A stretch of 64,000 nucleotides of DNA, taken from contig NZ_AQWM01000001.1 in the NCBI RefSeq assembly GCF_000376105.1, positions 248,001 to 312,000 on the forward strand. Direction: 5' to 3'. Positions within the stretch are counted from its first letter, which is position 1; every line of letters starts with the position of its first letter. The translations under genes and the position numbers were made by a program. This stretch comes from Asticcacaulis benevestitus DSM 16100 = ATCC BAA-896. Its GTDB lineage: Bacteria > Pseudomonadota > Alphaproteobacteria > Caulobacterales > Caulobacteraceae. Below the pieces are notes generated by a model. That model made no database searches and was not told the DNA's origin. It worked only from the letters and a program-made list of their open reading frames with translations. Positions 48,216-57,340 of the stretch are shown one piece after another.

Positions 48216-48244
48216 GCCCGGCGCCCTAGAGCGTCGGGCCTTTT
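48216..48244 (+). terminator. Intrinsic terminator after flaF
   Basis: GCCCGGCGC pairs with GCGTCGGGC (one G-T pair) around a 6-base loop, followed by CTTTT. It ends the flbT-flaF unit. The rest of the 330-base gap to the first flagellin is AT-rich and holds the sigma-54-type promoter. Confidence 0.8.
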
Positions 48245-48426
48245 GCTGTCTTGAGCTTTGGCCTTCTGTGCAAACATGGCTAACGCGCGGTTAAAATTGC
48301 CGCCCCGGCAGGTTTTGCCGGAATGATTGCCGCTTGGCTTGCGTCAGAGCTTTGATTCGTGCAAGCGCAATATAAAAATATCAATATATTTCAATTGTTT
48401 ATATTAAATTCTAGGGTGGTTTTTTA

Positions 48427-48442
48427 TGGCCCCAACCTTGCT
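48427..48442 (+). promoter_or_regulatory. Sigma-54-type promoter of the first flagellin gene
   Basis: TGGCCCCAACCTTGCT has the GG-N10-GC spacing and TTGCT -12 element of RpoN promoters. Transcription would start near 48454, giving a leader of about 65 bases. Caulobacter flagellin genes use RpoN with FlbD. The long AT-rich stretch upstream fits an enhancer/IHF region, though I did not identify a clear FlbD site. Confidence 0.75.
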
Positions 48443-48518
48443 TTGCTTAGCATGGCTAAAATAGCTGTGCGGCAAAAGCCGTTTAAAATCTCCCCGACCA
48501 GAATGGAAAGGAAATCCG

Positions 48519-49349
48519 ATGACAAACGTTTCGGTGAACACCAATGTTGGCGCAATGATCGCGCTGCAAAACCTTAACAAGACCAATTCCCAAATGGAGG
48601 TCACTCAAAACCGCATCAACACCGGTTTGAAAGTGGCTTCAGCCAAGGACGACGGCGCGACCTTCGCGATCGCTCAGAGCCAGCGGGCTTCTGTTTCGTC
48701 CTTGGATGCTGTCAAGGACTCGCTTAGCAGGGCGACATCTTCGGTAGATGTGGCCATGTCGGCGGGTGAAAGCATTTCGGATATGCTCACTCAGATGAAG
48801 GAGAAAGCACTCGCAGCTTCCGACACCTCGTTGGATACCACCAGCCGGGTTGCGTTGAATACGGATTTCGAGGCCTTGCGTGACCAACTCACCAAGACCA
48901 TGCAGAATGCCAAGTTCAACGGTATCAACCTGATTGATGGCAGCCTTCCAGGTTTGGAAGCCCTGGCTAACGCCGATGGCACATCCCGACTGACAGTCGC
49001 GGCTCAAAATCTGAGCCTTGGCGGTTCGATTGTGACGCTCGCTACGACGGCCAGTTTCGCCACATCTTCTTCGGCTGGCGCCCTGCTGACGACCATTGAT
49101 GCTTCTATCAACAATGTGTCTGCGGCGCTCGCCAAGATGGGGACGTCTTCTAAGTCTTTGGAGGCCCATTTGACCTTCATTGGTAAATTACAGGACTCGA
49201 TCACGGCTGGTATCGGCAATCTCGTGGACGCTGACCTGGCAAAAGAAAGCGCTAAGCTACAGTCGTTGCAAACTAAGCAGCAACTGGGCGTTCAAGCTCT
49301 TTCCATCGCCAATCAGGCTCCACAGCAGGTTCTCAGTCTGTTCAAGTAA
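48519..49349 (+). CDS. Flagellin (first of three)
   Basis: 276 residues, a short flagellin with almost only the D0/D1 helices. The N-terminus [20 protein letters not shown] and the C-terminus [20 protein letters not shown] (ending VLSLFK) are typical. No variable D2/D3 domain is present, as in Caulobacter flagellins. Repeated Ser/Thr in the middle could carry O-linked sugar from the nearby FlmG-like enzymes. GGAAAGGAAAT gives the ribosome site. Sigma-54-type promoter upstream; hairpin downstream. Confidence 0.96.
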   Translation: MTNVSVNTNVGAMIALQNLNKTNSQMEVTQNRINTGLKVASAKDDGATFAIAQSQRASVSSLDAVKDSLSRATSSVDVAMSAGESISDMLTQMKEKALAASDTSLDTTSRVALNTDFEALRDQLTKTMQNAKFNGINLIDGSLPGLEALANADGTSRLTVAAQNLSLGGSIVTLATTASFATSSSAGALLTTIDASINNVSAALAKMGTSSKSLEAHLTFIGKLQDSITAGIGNLVDADLAKESAKLQSLQTKQQLGVQALSIANQAPQQVLSLFK

Positions 49350-49357
49350 ACTCATAA

Positions 49358-49386
49358 GCCGGAGCGAGTTGACCGCTCGCTCCGGC
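49358..49386 (+). terminator. Strong hairpin after first flagellin
   Basis: GCCGGAGCGAG and CTCGCTCCGGC form an 11-bp stem with a 7-base loop nine bases after the stop. The following run is CTACCTTTCC, so part of its role may be mRNA protection. Confidence 0.75.
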
Positions 49387-49561
49387 CTACCTTTCCGTCG
49401 TCCTGAGTGGGGCGCGAAGAGCGCTACCTTGCGGGCAAAATCTGCCGACCCGGCAAAAGTTGCCGCACTTGGGCAGAATTTGCCTAGTGAAAACAGGGTT
49501 AAAACAAGTTTAAAGTCAAGCAATTCAATTCATTAGAGTTTTTTGAAAAAGTCGTAAGTTC

Positions 49562-49577
49562 TGGCCTTCTTCTTGCA
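49562..49577 (+). promoter_or_regulatory. Sigma-54-type promoter of the second flagellin gene
   Basis: TGGCCTTCTTCTTGCA keeps GG-N10-GC and TTGCA. The predicted start near 49589 gives a leader of about 62 bases, similar to that of the first flagellin, which would suit shared control by FlbT on the leader. The 184 bases before it, back to the hairpin, hold AT-rich sequence and no other feature I can name. Confidence 0.75.
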
Positions 49578-49650
49578 GCCTTCGGATCAGGCAAAATGCC
49601 GCCGGCAGACAAAACGTCGCCGGTTAACATCTAGAAGAAAGACTAGACCG

Positions 49651-50481
49651 ATGCCCGTGAATAGCGTCAACACCAATGCTGGTGCCCTCATTGCCCTGCA
49701 AAACCTCAATAAAACCAACTCCGACCTGCAAACCGTTCAAAACCGCATCAACACCGGTTTGAAAGTTGGCAGCGCTAAGGATAACGGCGCGGCTTTCGCT
49801 ATCGCCCAAAGCCAACGTTCGACCGTGTCGTCGCTCGACGCCGTCAAGGACTCGCTGTCACGCGCAACTTCGGTTGTTGATGTCGCTTCGTCCGCCGGTG
49901 AAGGCGTTTCGGATCTTCTGACCCAGATGAAGGAAAAGGCCTTGGCCGCTTCCGATACCTCGCTGGATACGACAAGCCGTAACGCTCTGCAAAACGACTT
50001 CAACTCGATCCGCGACCAGATCACCAAGACTCTGACCAATGCCTCCTTCAACGGTATCAACCTCGTTGACGGCAGCAAGACTGAGATCACGGCTCTGGCC
50101 AATGCCGACGGCTCCAGCGTCCTTACAATCGCTGGACAAAATCTGTCGCTCGGCGGTTCGATCATCACCCTGGCGAGCGATGCTTCATTCGCCACCGCTT
50201 CGTCGGCTGCCGCGCTGCTGACCACCCTGGATTCCTCGATCAACAGCGTTTCGGCCTCGCTTGCCAAGCTGGGTACCTCCGCCAAGGCGGTTGATAACCA
50301 TGCAGAATTTGTCGGCAAGCTTCAGGACTCGATCACGACCGGTATCGGCAACCTCGTCGACGCCGATCTGGCCAAGGAAAGCGCCAAACTCCAAGCTCTG
50401 CAAACAAAGCAACAGCTCGGTATCCAGGCTCTGTCCATCGCCAATCAGTCGACTTCGACTGTTCTCAGCCTCTTCCGCTAA
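49651..50481 (+). CDS. Flagellin (second of three)
   Basis: 276 residues from the ATG at 49651; a frame reaching back to 49573 would begin inside the promoter. N-terminus [19 protein letters not shown] and C-terminus [20 protein letters not shown] (ending VLSLFR). It is the closest paralogue of the first flagellin and the same length. AAGAAAGAC precedes the start. It has its own sigma-54-type promoter, so it can be expressed separately. Confidence 0.96.
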   Translation: MPVNSVNTNAGALIALQNLNKTNSDLQTVQNRINTGLKVGSAKDNGAAFAIAQSQRSTVSSLDAVKDSLSRATSVVDVASSAGEGVSDLLTQMKEKALAASDTSLDTTSRNALQNDFNSIRDQITKTLTNASFNGINLVDGSKTEITALANADGSSVLTIAGQNLSLGGSIITLASDASFATASSAAALLTTLDSSINSVSASLAKLGTSAKAVDNHAEFVGKLQDSITTGIGNLVDADLAKESAKLQALQTKQQLGIQALSIANQSTSTVLSLFR

Positions 50482-50488
50482 GACTGAA

Positions 50489-50517
50489 GGGGAGGCGGGT
50501 CGTCAGGTCCGCCTCCC
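50489..50517 (+). terminator. Hairpin after second flagellin
   Basis: GGGAGGCGG and CCGCCTCCC form a 9-bp stem seven bases after the stop. There is no T run, so it may stabilise the mRNA or only partly terminate before flaG. Confidence 0.6.
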
Positions 50518-50578
50518 ACTCATCATCACAATTCCGATATAATCAGAGGGCGCTTAAGCGATTTATCGCCGGCGTATC

Positions 50579-50923
50579 ATGGAGATGATCAATAATGTCT
50601 TGAGTTTTCCACAGGTGACCAACGACGTCTCGCAGATCAAGCGGGCGCCGGACGTGCCTAAGGAAATCGCCAGCACCAGTTCGTCCGAGCCTTCCAAGAA
50701 CGACAGTCAGCCCGACCTTTCAGATGGCCAGAATTCAGGCAGTGCGCCCGCCTATCTGTTGCGCCTGACAGTCGACAAGGATCCCAAGACGGGGGACTGG
50801 GTCTATAAAGCCATCGATCGTTACACCGGTGAAGTGGTACGTGTCATGCCGCGTCAGGAGCTTGTCGAGATGAGAAAGTCGACGAGCTACAAGGCTGGTT
50901 CCGTAATTAATACAGACGCTTAA
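50579..50923 (+). CDS. flaG: FlaG-family protein
   Basis: 114 residues. The N-terminal half is disordered (Ser, Pro, Asp). The C-terminal half, LRLTVDKDPKTGDWVYKAID and RYTGEVVRVMPRQELVEM, is the FlaG domain. FlaG affects filament length in other bacteria. It lies between the second and third flagellins and lacks a recognisable promoter of its own, so read-through from the second flagellin is likely. A second in-frame ATG two codons later is an alternative start. Confidence 0.85.
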   Translation: MEMINNVLSFPQVTNDVSQIKRAPDVPKEIASTSSSEPSKNDSQPDLSDGQNSGSAPAYLLRLTVDKDPKTGDWVYKAIDRYTGEVVRVMPRQELVEMRKSTSYKAGSVINTDA

Positions 50924-51069
50924 ATTTAAGTTTTAAGGTCAAAAATCCAACATATCCACCGTGCATTTGTGAATGCGCGGTAAAAGTCGTTTGCGCTCGT
51001 TAACCTTTTGCTTACCATAAACGTTAAGACTTTGCTGAGTCGGCGTTTTTATAGAAGGTATTTGGGCCA

Positions 51070-51900
51070 ATGACAGTGAGCGTTCACACGAACTCCTCCG
51101 CAATGATTGCCTTACAGAATCTGAATGCAACCAACACAAAGCTGGAGGATGCGCAACAGAAGATCAGCACGGGTCTGGCGGTATCCTCTGCAAAGGACAA
51201 TGCGTCCGTCTACGCAATCGCGCAAGGTCAGCGATCCGATCTGGGCGGCCTGAAGGCGGTTACGGACAGCCTTAACCGCGCGTCCTCGATTGCCGACGTT
51301 TCGCTGGCGGCCGGTGAGTCGGTATCAGATCTGCTCAACCAGTTGCGCGAAAAGGTGGTCGGTGCGATGGATAGTTCCATCGACACGACTTCGCGTAATG
51401 CGCTGAACAGCGATTTTAAGGCCATTCTGGGCCAGATCAGCCACGTCGTCGAAAACGCGACTTTTAACGGCTCAAACATTATCGATGGTTCGCTGCCAAA
51501 CGCCATTCAGTTTATCGCCAACGCCGATGCCGATTCGTCGATCACGCTCAGCGTTCGTACCATCGCGCTCGGTGGCCCGATTATCACCATTTCGGCGGCT
51601 TCGGACATTTCGACATCGTCGGGCGCCTCGGCCCTGCTTAGCAAGCTTGATACCTCGATCGACAATCTAAATGCCAACCTGGGGGCGCTGGGTTCGCAAG
51701 CCAAACAGATCGAGGGCCACCTCAGCTTCGTCTCCAAGCTTCAGGATTCGATCACCGGCGGTATCGGAAATCTGGTCGATGCTGACATGGCCAAGGAAAG
51801 TTCACGTTTGCAGGCGCTTCAGGTTCAGCAGCAACTGGGCACGCAGGCGCTATCCATAGCCAACCAATCGCCTCAGCAGATCCTTTCGCTCTTCAAGTAG
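51070..51900 (+). CDS. Flagellin (third of three, diverged)
   Basis: 276 residues, exactly as long as the other two but more diverged: [40 protein letters not shown], and [20 protein letters not shown] at the end. GQRSDLGGLKAVTD replaces the [14 protein letters not shown] of its paralogues. No GG-N10-GC promoter is found in the 146 bases before it, and its ribosome site is weak (AGAAGG, 12 bases upstream), so its timing may differ. In Caulobacter different flagellins occupy different filament zones. Confidence 0.94.
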   Translation: MTVSVHTNSSAMIALQNLNATNTKLEDAQQKISTGLAVSSAKDNASVYAIAQGQRSDLGGLKAVTDSLNRASSIADVSLAAGESVSDLLNQLREKVVGAMDSSIDTTSRNALNSDFKAILGQISHVVENATFNGSNIIDGSLPNAIQFIANADADSSITLSVRTIALGGPIITISAASDISTSSGASALLSKLDTSIDNLNANLGALGSQAKQIEGHLSFVSKLQDSITGGIGNLVDADMAKESSRLQALQVQQQLGTQALSIANQSPQQILSLFK

Positions 51901-51924
51901 GCGGCGGTGAAATCATAGGAAAAT

Positions 51925-51949
51925 GGCGGGCGAAAGCCTGCCTTTTTTT
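51925..51949 (+). terminator. Intrinsic terminator after third flagellin
   Basis: GGCGGGC-GAAA-GCCTGCC, a 7-bp stem with a stable GAAA loop, followed by TTTTTTT. A clear end to the flagellin transcription unit. Confidence 0.88.
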
Positions 51950-52080
51950 GTGCGTTAAAGCTCTGCGGCGTATGGGAAGCGGACCGCTTTAACCGTGCGT
52001 GTTAATGACTCTTAAGGATTATGAAGCGATACTGCTGAGCTATACGTGTTCTCCAGCTGAAAAGTCCTGAGTGTCCGTCC

Positions 52081-55068
52081 GTGTCCACCTCGTTCGATGC
52101 CGCATTGCTGACGAGCTATTTTAATTCGAAATTGGGTCTCACTGCCCAGTCTTCGTCTTCGGGCACGTCTGGTTCATCAAGCAACACGAGCAAGACGCTT
52201 TCACCTACCGGTATGGCCGATGCGCCGCGCGCGCCCTGGACGGGCAGCACCGGCATGCTGTCTGAAAGCCAATTGGTCACCAAGGTGCTGGCCGGTCAAA
52301 GGTTTATCAACGCCAACGCCGTCACCTCGAACGTTGCCGGCGCTTCGCCCGATTACACCAAGCTGTTCACGCTCTACCAGGGCTTAAGTGCGTTGGAGGG
52401 CCTTGCCACAAAGGCGCAGGACAGCAAAACATCGCCGCTCACCCTGGCGGCGGTTCAGCGCCGTTTTACCGCTGGCATATCCGAGGTCAGTGACTATCTG
52501 GCCAGCACGGATTATGACCACCTGTCACTGAGCGCCGGAACTCTAACCGGCGAACTGAAGGGTACGGTCGGTACGGCCCGTACCGATACCGTCTACACGG
52601 CGCCGGCCATTCATACCGGTTCGGCCACGACCGCGGTCAAGGCCTTTGAAGGCGACATCAAGTTTTCAATGAGCGTGAAGAAGATCGGTACGGCCACGCC
52701 CTTCAACGTCGATATTGACCTGTCGGAAATGGGTACGCAAACGCGCAGCATGTCGAACGTGGTGTCGTTCATTAATGGCAAGCTCAAAGATCAGGGTTTG
52801 CAGACCAAATTCGTGGTCAATCGCACCGCTGCCGTGCCGACCACTACCACTGTCAATGGCAAGACGGTCACGTTGTCGGCGGGGCAGGATACGTTCGGCC
52901 TCCAGATCAAGGGCGTCACCACCGAAGCGCTGACCATGAGCGCCCCGGCCGTAGCCGATTCGGTCTATGTCGTGCAGACGACCGGCGACCCGACGGAGAC
53001 CACGACCAAGAAGGCCAGCGACGGCACGAAGACCACGACCAATGCGGTGACCTCGCAGATCATCAAGTTCCAGACCGACACGTCCAGTACGGCCACGCAA
53101 CCCGGCGATCCAATCTCCAAGGTCGGTGCGCAATACTGGGTGGCGGGCGAGGCGGGGCAGACTGTCCTGCCCAATACGGTGGCCAGTGTGGACGCCAACG
53201 GTACTGCTGATGACACCATCGCCAACGCCTTGCAGACCGTTGCCGGTCCTGACGGTTCGCTCTATGTGCTTGCCAATATCGACGATACGACCGACGACCA
53301 GACGATCAAGGGCACGCAGGATGTCGCGCTGATCAAATATGATTCGGCCGGCAAGATCGTCTTCACCCGCACGCTTGGTTCATCCGATACCGCTTCGGGT
53401 CTGGCCCTGGCGGTATCGAGCGACGGCAAGGTGGCGGTGACAGGGTCGGTGACCGGCGCCCTTAATGTTGCAACCACCAAGACGACCACCTATGGTACAG
53501 GGGCGAATGCTAGCAGCAGCACCTCGACCACGACGACCAGCCTGAACGGGGCCAACGACACGACCACAGACAGTTTTGTCACAGTCTATGACGCGGCCGG
53601 AGTCGAGCAATGGACGCAGCGCCGGGGCAGCAACGCCGCGGATGAAGCCACTTCTGTCACCTTTGCAGATGACGGTTCGGTCTATGTCGGCGGCAAGACC
53701 CAGGCCCTGATGCAAGGCGCCAGCGGTCAGGCCAATGGCGGCTGGGACGGCTATGTCATGGGCTTCACCGCCACCGGCGCGCATAAGTTCACGGTCCAGA
53801 CGGGCACGGCGCAAACCGATAACGTGTCGCAGGTCATGACCGACGGCAATACGCTCTATGTGGCGGGTGTCGAAGCCGGCAACGCCACGCTGAAAAGTTA
53901 TAGTCTCGGCTCGACCAGCACGACGGACGCCAAGGGTGTCACGACGACTAAATACACGGCGGCGCTCGGCACCTCGCGCGATCTCGGCGGTATCGGCGGC
54001 GGCACGATCAGCGGCATGTCGATCTATGACGGCAAGGTCTATCTCGGCGGCTCTACCGGATCGGGCGATCTGCTGAGCGCCACCGGTAATCACACCACCA
54101 ACTATGCCGGCGGGTATGATGCTTTTGCGCTGTCAGTTGATAAGGATCTGAGCGCGAACGGTAACGACAAGATCGCCTTTTACGGCGGCACAGGCGCTGA
54201 AAAGAACGCCAAGGTGCAGTTCGCCAATGGCAAGGCGTGGATATCAGGTTCGACCACCGGCGCCATCGATGGCACGACCAAGGTCAACGGTACCGACGCA
54301 TATCTGGCGCGAATGAATATCGAGAATGGTCAGGTCGAATACCAGACCCGCTATACCGGCACCAACGGCATGGTCACGCCCAACGCTATCGCGATCTCGA
54401 AGGACTCGTCGAGTGTACTCGATCGCCTGGGGCTGCCGCTCGGCAAGATAGAGACCACGGATTCCAAGCTGATTACAGCGGGCACCAGTGTTCGCACCGG
54501 CGATCAGTTTTATCTCGTCGATCCCAAGACCGGCGTGAAGAAGACCGTCACCATCGAAGCCAATGATACGCTCGAAAGCCTGGCCAAGAAGATCACGCGG
54601 GCGTCGGGCTATAAGCTGACGGCCGAGGTCAAGAAGATCACGGGCAAGCAGATCGATCGCCTCGATTTGACGCCGACCAACAAGACGAGCCAAATGCAAA
54701 TCGTGAGTGGTCCGGCTGGCAAGGATGCGCTTGAAGGCCTTGGTCTGGCCTCGGGCCTAATCACAAACGATGCCGGCAAAACCATGGACGCCTCGTCGAG
54801 CAATTACCTCACCTCGCAAAAGGCGATGGGGCTGGAATTCGATAACGCCCTCAATCTCAACTCCGCGGCCAATATAGCCAAGGCGCTTGACACCTTGAAG
54901 GGCACCATGAAAAGCGTACAAAAGGCTTACAGCTATCTGCGTTATGGCGACCCTCAGGAAAGCGACTCCAAGAAAGCCGGTAAGTCCGGAGGCACGGTTC
55001 CGCAATACATGACCAATCAGATTGCCAACTATCAGGCGGCGCTGACCCGTCTGACCGGCGGCGCTTGA
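52081..55068 (+). CDS. Large flagellin-cluster protein resembling FlaEY: beta-propeller-like core and hook-IN-like C-terminal segment
   Basis: 995 residues from a GTG start, no signal peptide, Thr/Ser/Gly-rich, few Cys. Residues ~1-140 are helical. Residues ~390-780 contain SBBP-type propeller blades (PDGSLYVLANID, ALIKYDSAGKIVFTRTLG, FADDGSVYVGGKTQA, ISGMSIYDGKVYLGGSTG). Residues ~800-900, with QFYLVDPKTGVKKTVTIEAN, DTLESLAKKITRASGYKLTA and LDLTPTNKTSQMQIVSG, resemble the IN motif of FliD/FlgK-like secreted proteins. Position after the flagellins and overall length match the Caulobacter gene annotated flaEY, a regulator of flagellin output. The identification rests on context and likeness, and the mechanism is unknown. 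Confidence 0.6.
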   Translation: MSTSFDAALLTSYFNSKLGLTAQSSSSGTSGSSSNTSKTLSPTGMADAPRAPWTGSTGMLSESQLVTKVLAGQRFINANAVTSNVAGASPDYTKLFTLYQGLSALEGLATKAQDSKTSPLTLAAVQRRFTAGISEVSDYLASTDYDHLSLSAGTLTGELKGTVGTARTDTVYTAPAIHTGSATTAVKAFEGDIKFSMSVKKIGTATPFNVDIDLSEMGTQTRSMSNVVSFINGKLKDQGLQTKFVVNRTAAVPTTTTVNGKTVTLSAGQDTFGLQIKGVTTEALTMSAPAVADSVYVVQTTGDPTETTTKKASDGTKTTTNAVTSQIIKFQTDTSSTATQPGDPISKVGAQYWVAGEAGQTVLPNTVASVDANGTADDTIANALQTVAGPDGSLYVLANIDDTTDDQTIKGTQDVALIKYDSAGKIVFTRTLGSSDTASGLALAVSSDGKVAVTGSVTGALNVATTKTTTYGTGANASSSTSTTTTSLNGANDTTTDSFVTVYDAAGVEQWTQRRGSNAADEATSVTFADDGSVYVGGKTQALMQGASGQANGGWDGYVMGFTATGAHKFTVQTGTAQTDNVSQVMTDGNTLYVAGVEAGNATLKSYSLGSTSTTDAKGVTTTKYTAALGTSRDLGGIGGGTISGMSIYDGKVYLGGSTGSGDLLSATGNHTTNYAGGYDAFALSVDKDLSANGNDKIAFYGGTGAEKNAKVQFANGKAWISGSTTGAIDGTTKVNGTDAYLARMNIENGQVEYQTRYTGTNGMVTPNAIAISKDSSSVLDRLGLPLGKIETTDSKLITAGTSVRTGDQFYLVDPKTGVKKTVTIEANDTLESLAKKITRASGYKLTAEVKKITGKQIDRLDLTPTNKTSQMQIVSGPAGKDALEGLGLASGLITNDAGKTMDASSSNYLTSQKAMGLEFDNALNLNSAANIAKALDTLKGTMKSVQKAYSYLRYGDPQESDSKKAGKSGGTVPQYMTNQIANYQAALTRLTGGA

Positions 55069-55249
55069 AGGCAGTTGTATGACGTCCGCAGACGCTTGAC
55101 AGGCGCGGCGGAAAAGGGCCTTTACTATCCCTCTGTGATGCAGACAAAATGGCATGAACCTTGATGGGATCTGCCATATTTTCGCAGCATCCTTATGATT
55201 AAGGTGCGTTTCGGCACGTCAGCCGGACGTCGTGAGGGGAGTTCTTCGA

Positions 55250-55924
55250 GTGAAGGATCAAAAGCGTTGGATTGCCATTGCTATTGGCGCCACGGTCGCC
55301 ATTGTGGTCGGTATCGTGCTGGCCATGGGCCTGTCACATGGCCATAAGGACGAAGAGAAGATGAACGATCAGCCGACAGGGCTGACCTTCACCGTCGCTG
55401 ATCCTTCGCCCTCGCTCGACGCCAAGAAGCCATTACGCTGTTACGTCAATGGCGCCTATGTCGGTGATCTGACCCTCGGTGACTGCGCCAAGAAGAACGG
55501 TGTGGCAGCGCAAAAGCTTGATGTTGGTGTTGATGACGCCGGCAACCTGACGGCCGCTCCCACGGCCTCGCTCGTGCCGGTGCCAGGTGCGCCTGCCAGC
55601 GCTATCGCCGGTGTGGAACCGGCGGATCCGGCTCAAGGCGCCGAAGTTGTGCCGGATACACGCGCGGCTTCTGGCCCAACTGCCGCCTGCTTGCGTTTCA
55701 GTAGTAATTCTTGGAACCGGCTGTCGGATAATGTCACCCTAGGACAGTGTGCCATTCTGTTGTTCGATCAGCGCTGCGTCACGCCAGGACAGGCCTCTTA
55801 CGGCCGTTGGGGCAGCAAGACGCTGCGTCTGGTGCCGAAGCGTGTCGAGCAATCGGATGATAACGCCACCTTCCGCCCTCTGGTCGATCAGGAGCAGGGC
55901 TGTTCGGTGCCGATGGTGCGCTAG
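55250..55924 (+). CDS. Membrane-anchored protein with duplicated Cys motif, unknown function
   Basis: 224 residues from the GTG at 55250 (AGGGGAG upstream). A single hydrophobic span (residues ~7-29, WIAIAIGATVAIVVGIVLAM) anchors it. The outer part has two related units: RCYVNGAYVGDLTLGDCAKK and, after a Pro/Ala linker, SSNSWNRLSDNVTLGQCAIL. Each has LTLGDCA or VTLGQCA and a Cys a few residues on either side, so disulfides in the periplasm are likely. I recognise no family. A terminator follows. It may belong to the flagellar region by position only. Confidence 0.65.
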   Translation: MKDQKRWIAIAIGATVAIVVGIVLAMGLSHGHKDEEKMNDQPTGLTFTVADPSPSLDAKKPLRCYVNGAYVGDLTLGDCAKKNGVAAQKLDVGVDDAGNLTAAPTASLVPVPGAPASAIAGVEPADPAQGAEVVPDTRAASGPTAACLRFSSNSWNRLSDNVTLGQCAILLFDQRCVTPGQASYGRWGSKTLRLVPKRVEQSDDNATFRPLVDQEQGCSVPMVR

Positions 55925-55946
55925 GCTTGACGTCTACATTTTTTTT

Positions 55947-55973
55947 AAAGGCGGGCCATGTGTCCGCCTTTTG
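55947..55973 (+). terminator. Intrinsic terminator
   Basis: AAAGGCGG and CCGCCTTT form an 8-bp stem around a 9-base loop, followed by TGTTTT, after the gene ending at 55924. Confidence 0.75.
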
Positions 55974-56073
55974 TTTTACATCACATAGCCTTGACCATAA
56001 TTTTCTTGGTGCTGACTGGCGTATCATGATTAAATCGCCCCCATACAGGGGCGGATGACAAGAGGATAAAACC

Positions 56074-56541
56074 ATGCAGACCAAAGCAATTCTGGTATTG
56101 GGACTGACAGCGGCCCTGGCGGCCACCACCTTGAACGGTTGTACTGAAAAGGTGAAGGCGCCACGCGATCTCGGCACCTGTTATTTCATCGGCCACACCA
56201 GCAAGGATGAATACAAGTTCAACGTCGTCTCGAAGAATGAGCCTGACTTGGAACACTGCGCCGCGCGCCTTTACAACGTCCGTATGGACCTGTTGCGCAC
56301 CGGCACCGCGGGCACCTTCACCGCCGGCAGCTATCAGGGCAATTTCCTGTTCCTCGACAACCACGAAATCCGCTATGCCCAGCGTTATGAGGGGCCGGCC
56401 TATCCGCTGCTGGTCAAGGCGCCCGATGGCCGTCTGGTGGCGCCCGGTTCTGTCATGCGTGAAGAGGATCTTCCTGACAAACAGGTGACGGTCGAGGTGC
56501 CCAAAAACCTGCCGAAAATGCCGTCCGACGACAAGAAGTAA
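56074..56541 (+). CDS. Small putative lipoprotein, unknown function
   Basis: 155 residues. The N-terminal hydrophobic stretch ends in the lipobox LNGC (Cys23), so lipid attachment is likely; Thr at +2 would allow outer-membrane sorting. The mature part has CYFIGHTSKDEYKFNVVSKN, HCAARLYNVRMDLLRTGTAG and GNFLFLDNHEIRYAQRY, and ends Lys/Pro-rich. No known domain. AGAGGAT precedes the ATG. It stands alone between two terminator-bounded regions. Confidence 0.68.
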   Translation: MQTKAILVLGLTAALAATTLNGCTEKVKAPRDLGTCYFIGHTSKDEYKFNVVSKNEPDLEHCAARLYNVRMDLLRTGTAGTFTAGSYQGNFLFLDNHEIRYAQRYEGPAYPLLVKAPDGRLVAPGSVMREEDLPDKQVTVEVPKNLPKMPSDDKK

Positions 56542-56754
56542 CTATCTGTGGAAACTGCCGGCTGCTTAAGCGGGCTTTGCGTTGGCGGCCCTTCACATGG
56601 GCGGCAGAAGGCTCTAGTGTTAACTATTCGACTCGCTGACAGGCGTGCTTGATTCGTCATGAATCGGTCGTGTGAACAAATGGGCGCGCAAAGCGTCTGG
56701 GATATATGGATCGGCCCGTGATGGTGGTGCGGTCAAAGATAAGGAACGAAGACA

Positions 56755-57252
56755 ATGGCAGGCAGTGTCAATAAGGTCATTCTGGTAGGTAACCTCGGTA
56801 AGGACCCAGAAATCCGCACGCTCAATTCGGGCGACCGCGTCGCCAACCTGACGATCGCCACCTCGGAAACCTGGCGGGACAAGTCTTCGGGCGAGCGCAA
56901 GGAAAAGACCGAATGGCATCGCGTCGTCATCTTCAACGACAACCTGGCCAAGATCGCCGAGCAGTACCTGCGCAAGGGTTCGTCGGTTTACCTCGAAGGC
57001 TCGTTGCAAACGCGCAAATGGACGGACCAGCAAGGTGTTGAGAAGTACTCGACCGAAGTCGTGCTGCAAAAGTTCAATGGCAACCTGACGCTCTTGGGGG
57101 GGCGTGGTGACAGCGGCGGTGGCGCCGCCTCCGGCGGCGGCTATGATCAATACGAAGATTCCTACGGTGGCGCTCCGGCGTCTTCTGGTCCGAAGGCGTC
57201 CCCGGCCGGCGCTCCGCAAAACTTCGATCTTGACGACGAAATCCCGTTCTAA
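56755..57252 (+). CDS. ssb: Single-stranded DNA-binding protein
   Basis: 165 residues. The OB fold covers ~1-110 ([57 protein letters not shown]). A Gly-rich linker follows, with the acidic tip DLDDEIPF that binds repair and replication partners. AAGGAACGAAGAC provides the ribosome site. I looked for, and did not find, the GTTC-N7-GTTC box of alphaproteobacterial LexA in the upstream 210 bases. Confidence 0.97.
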   Translation: MAGSVNKVILVGNLGKDPEIRTLNSGDRVANLTIATSETWRDKSSGERKEKTEWHRVVIFNDNLAKIAEQYLRKGSSVYLEGSLQTRKWTDQQGVEKYSTEVVLQKFNGNLTLLGGRGDSGGGAASGGGYDQYEDSYGGAPASSGPKASPAGAPQNFDLDDEIPF

Positions 57253-57287
57253 GGTCAGGCAGGTCTCCTAGTTACGCATTTTAACCC

Positions 57288-57319
57288 TCACCATTCCTGC
57301 AAATACGCGGGAATGGTGA
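57288..57319. repeat. Inverted repeat between ssb and gyrA
   Basis: TCACCATTCC-T-GC pairs with GC-G-GGAATGGTGA (one T-G pair) around a 6-base loop, 36 bases after ssb. No T run follows. It could attenuate read-through or act as an operator for gyrA, whose ATG is 22 bases further on. Confidence 0.55.
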
Positions 57320-57340
57320 TGCACATAAGATATTGATTTC

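Noticed and set aside
51991-52010. TTAA-N9-TTAA before the FlaEY-like gene
   Set aside because: Wrong spacing for CtrA. The GG-N10-GC match nearby lacks the TTGC -12 element, so no promoter is called.
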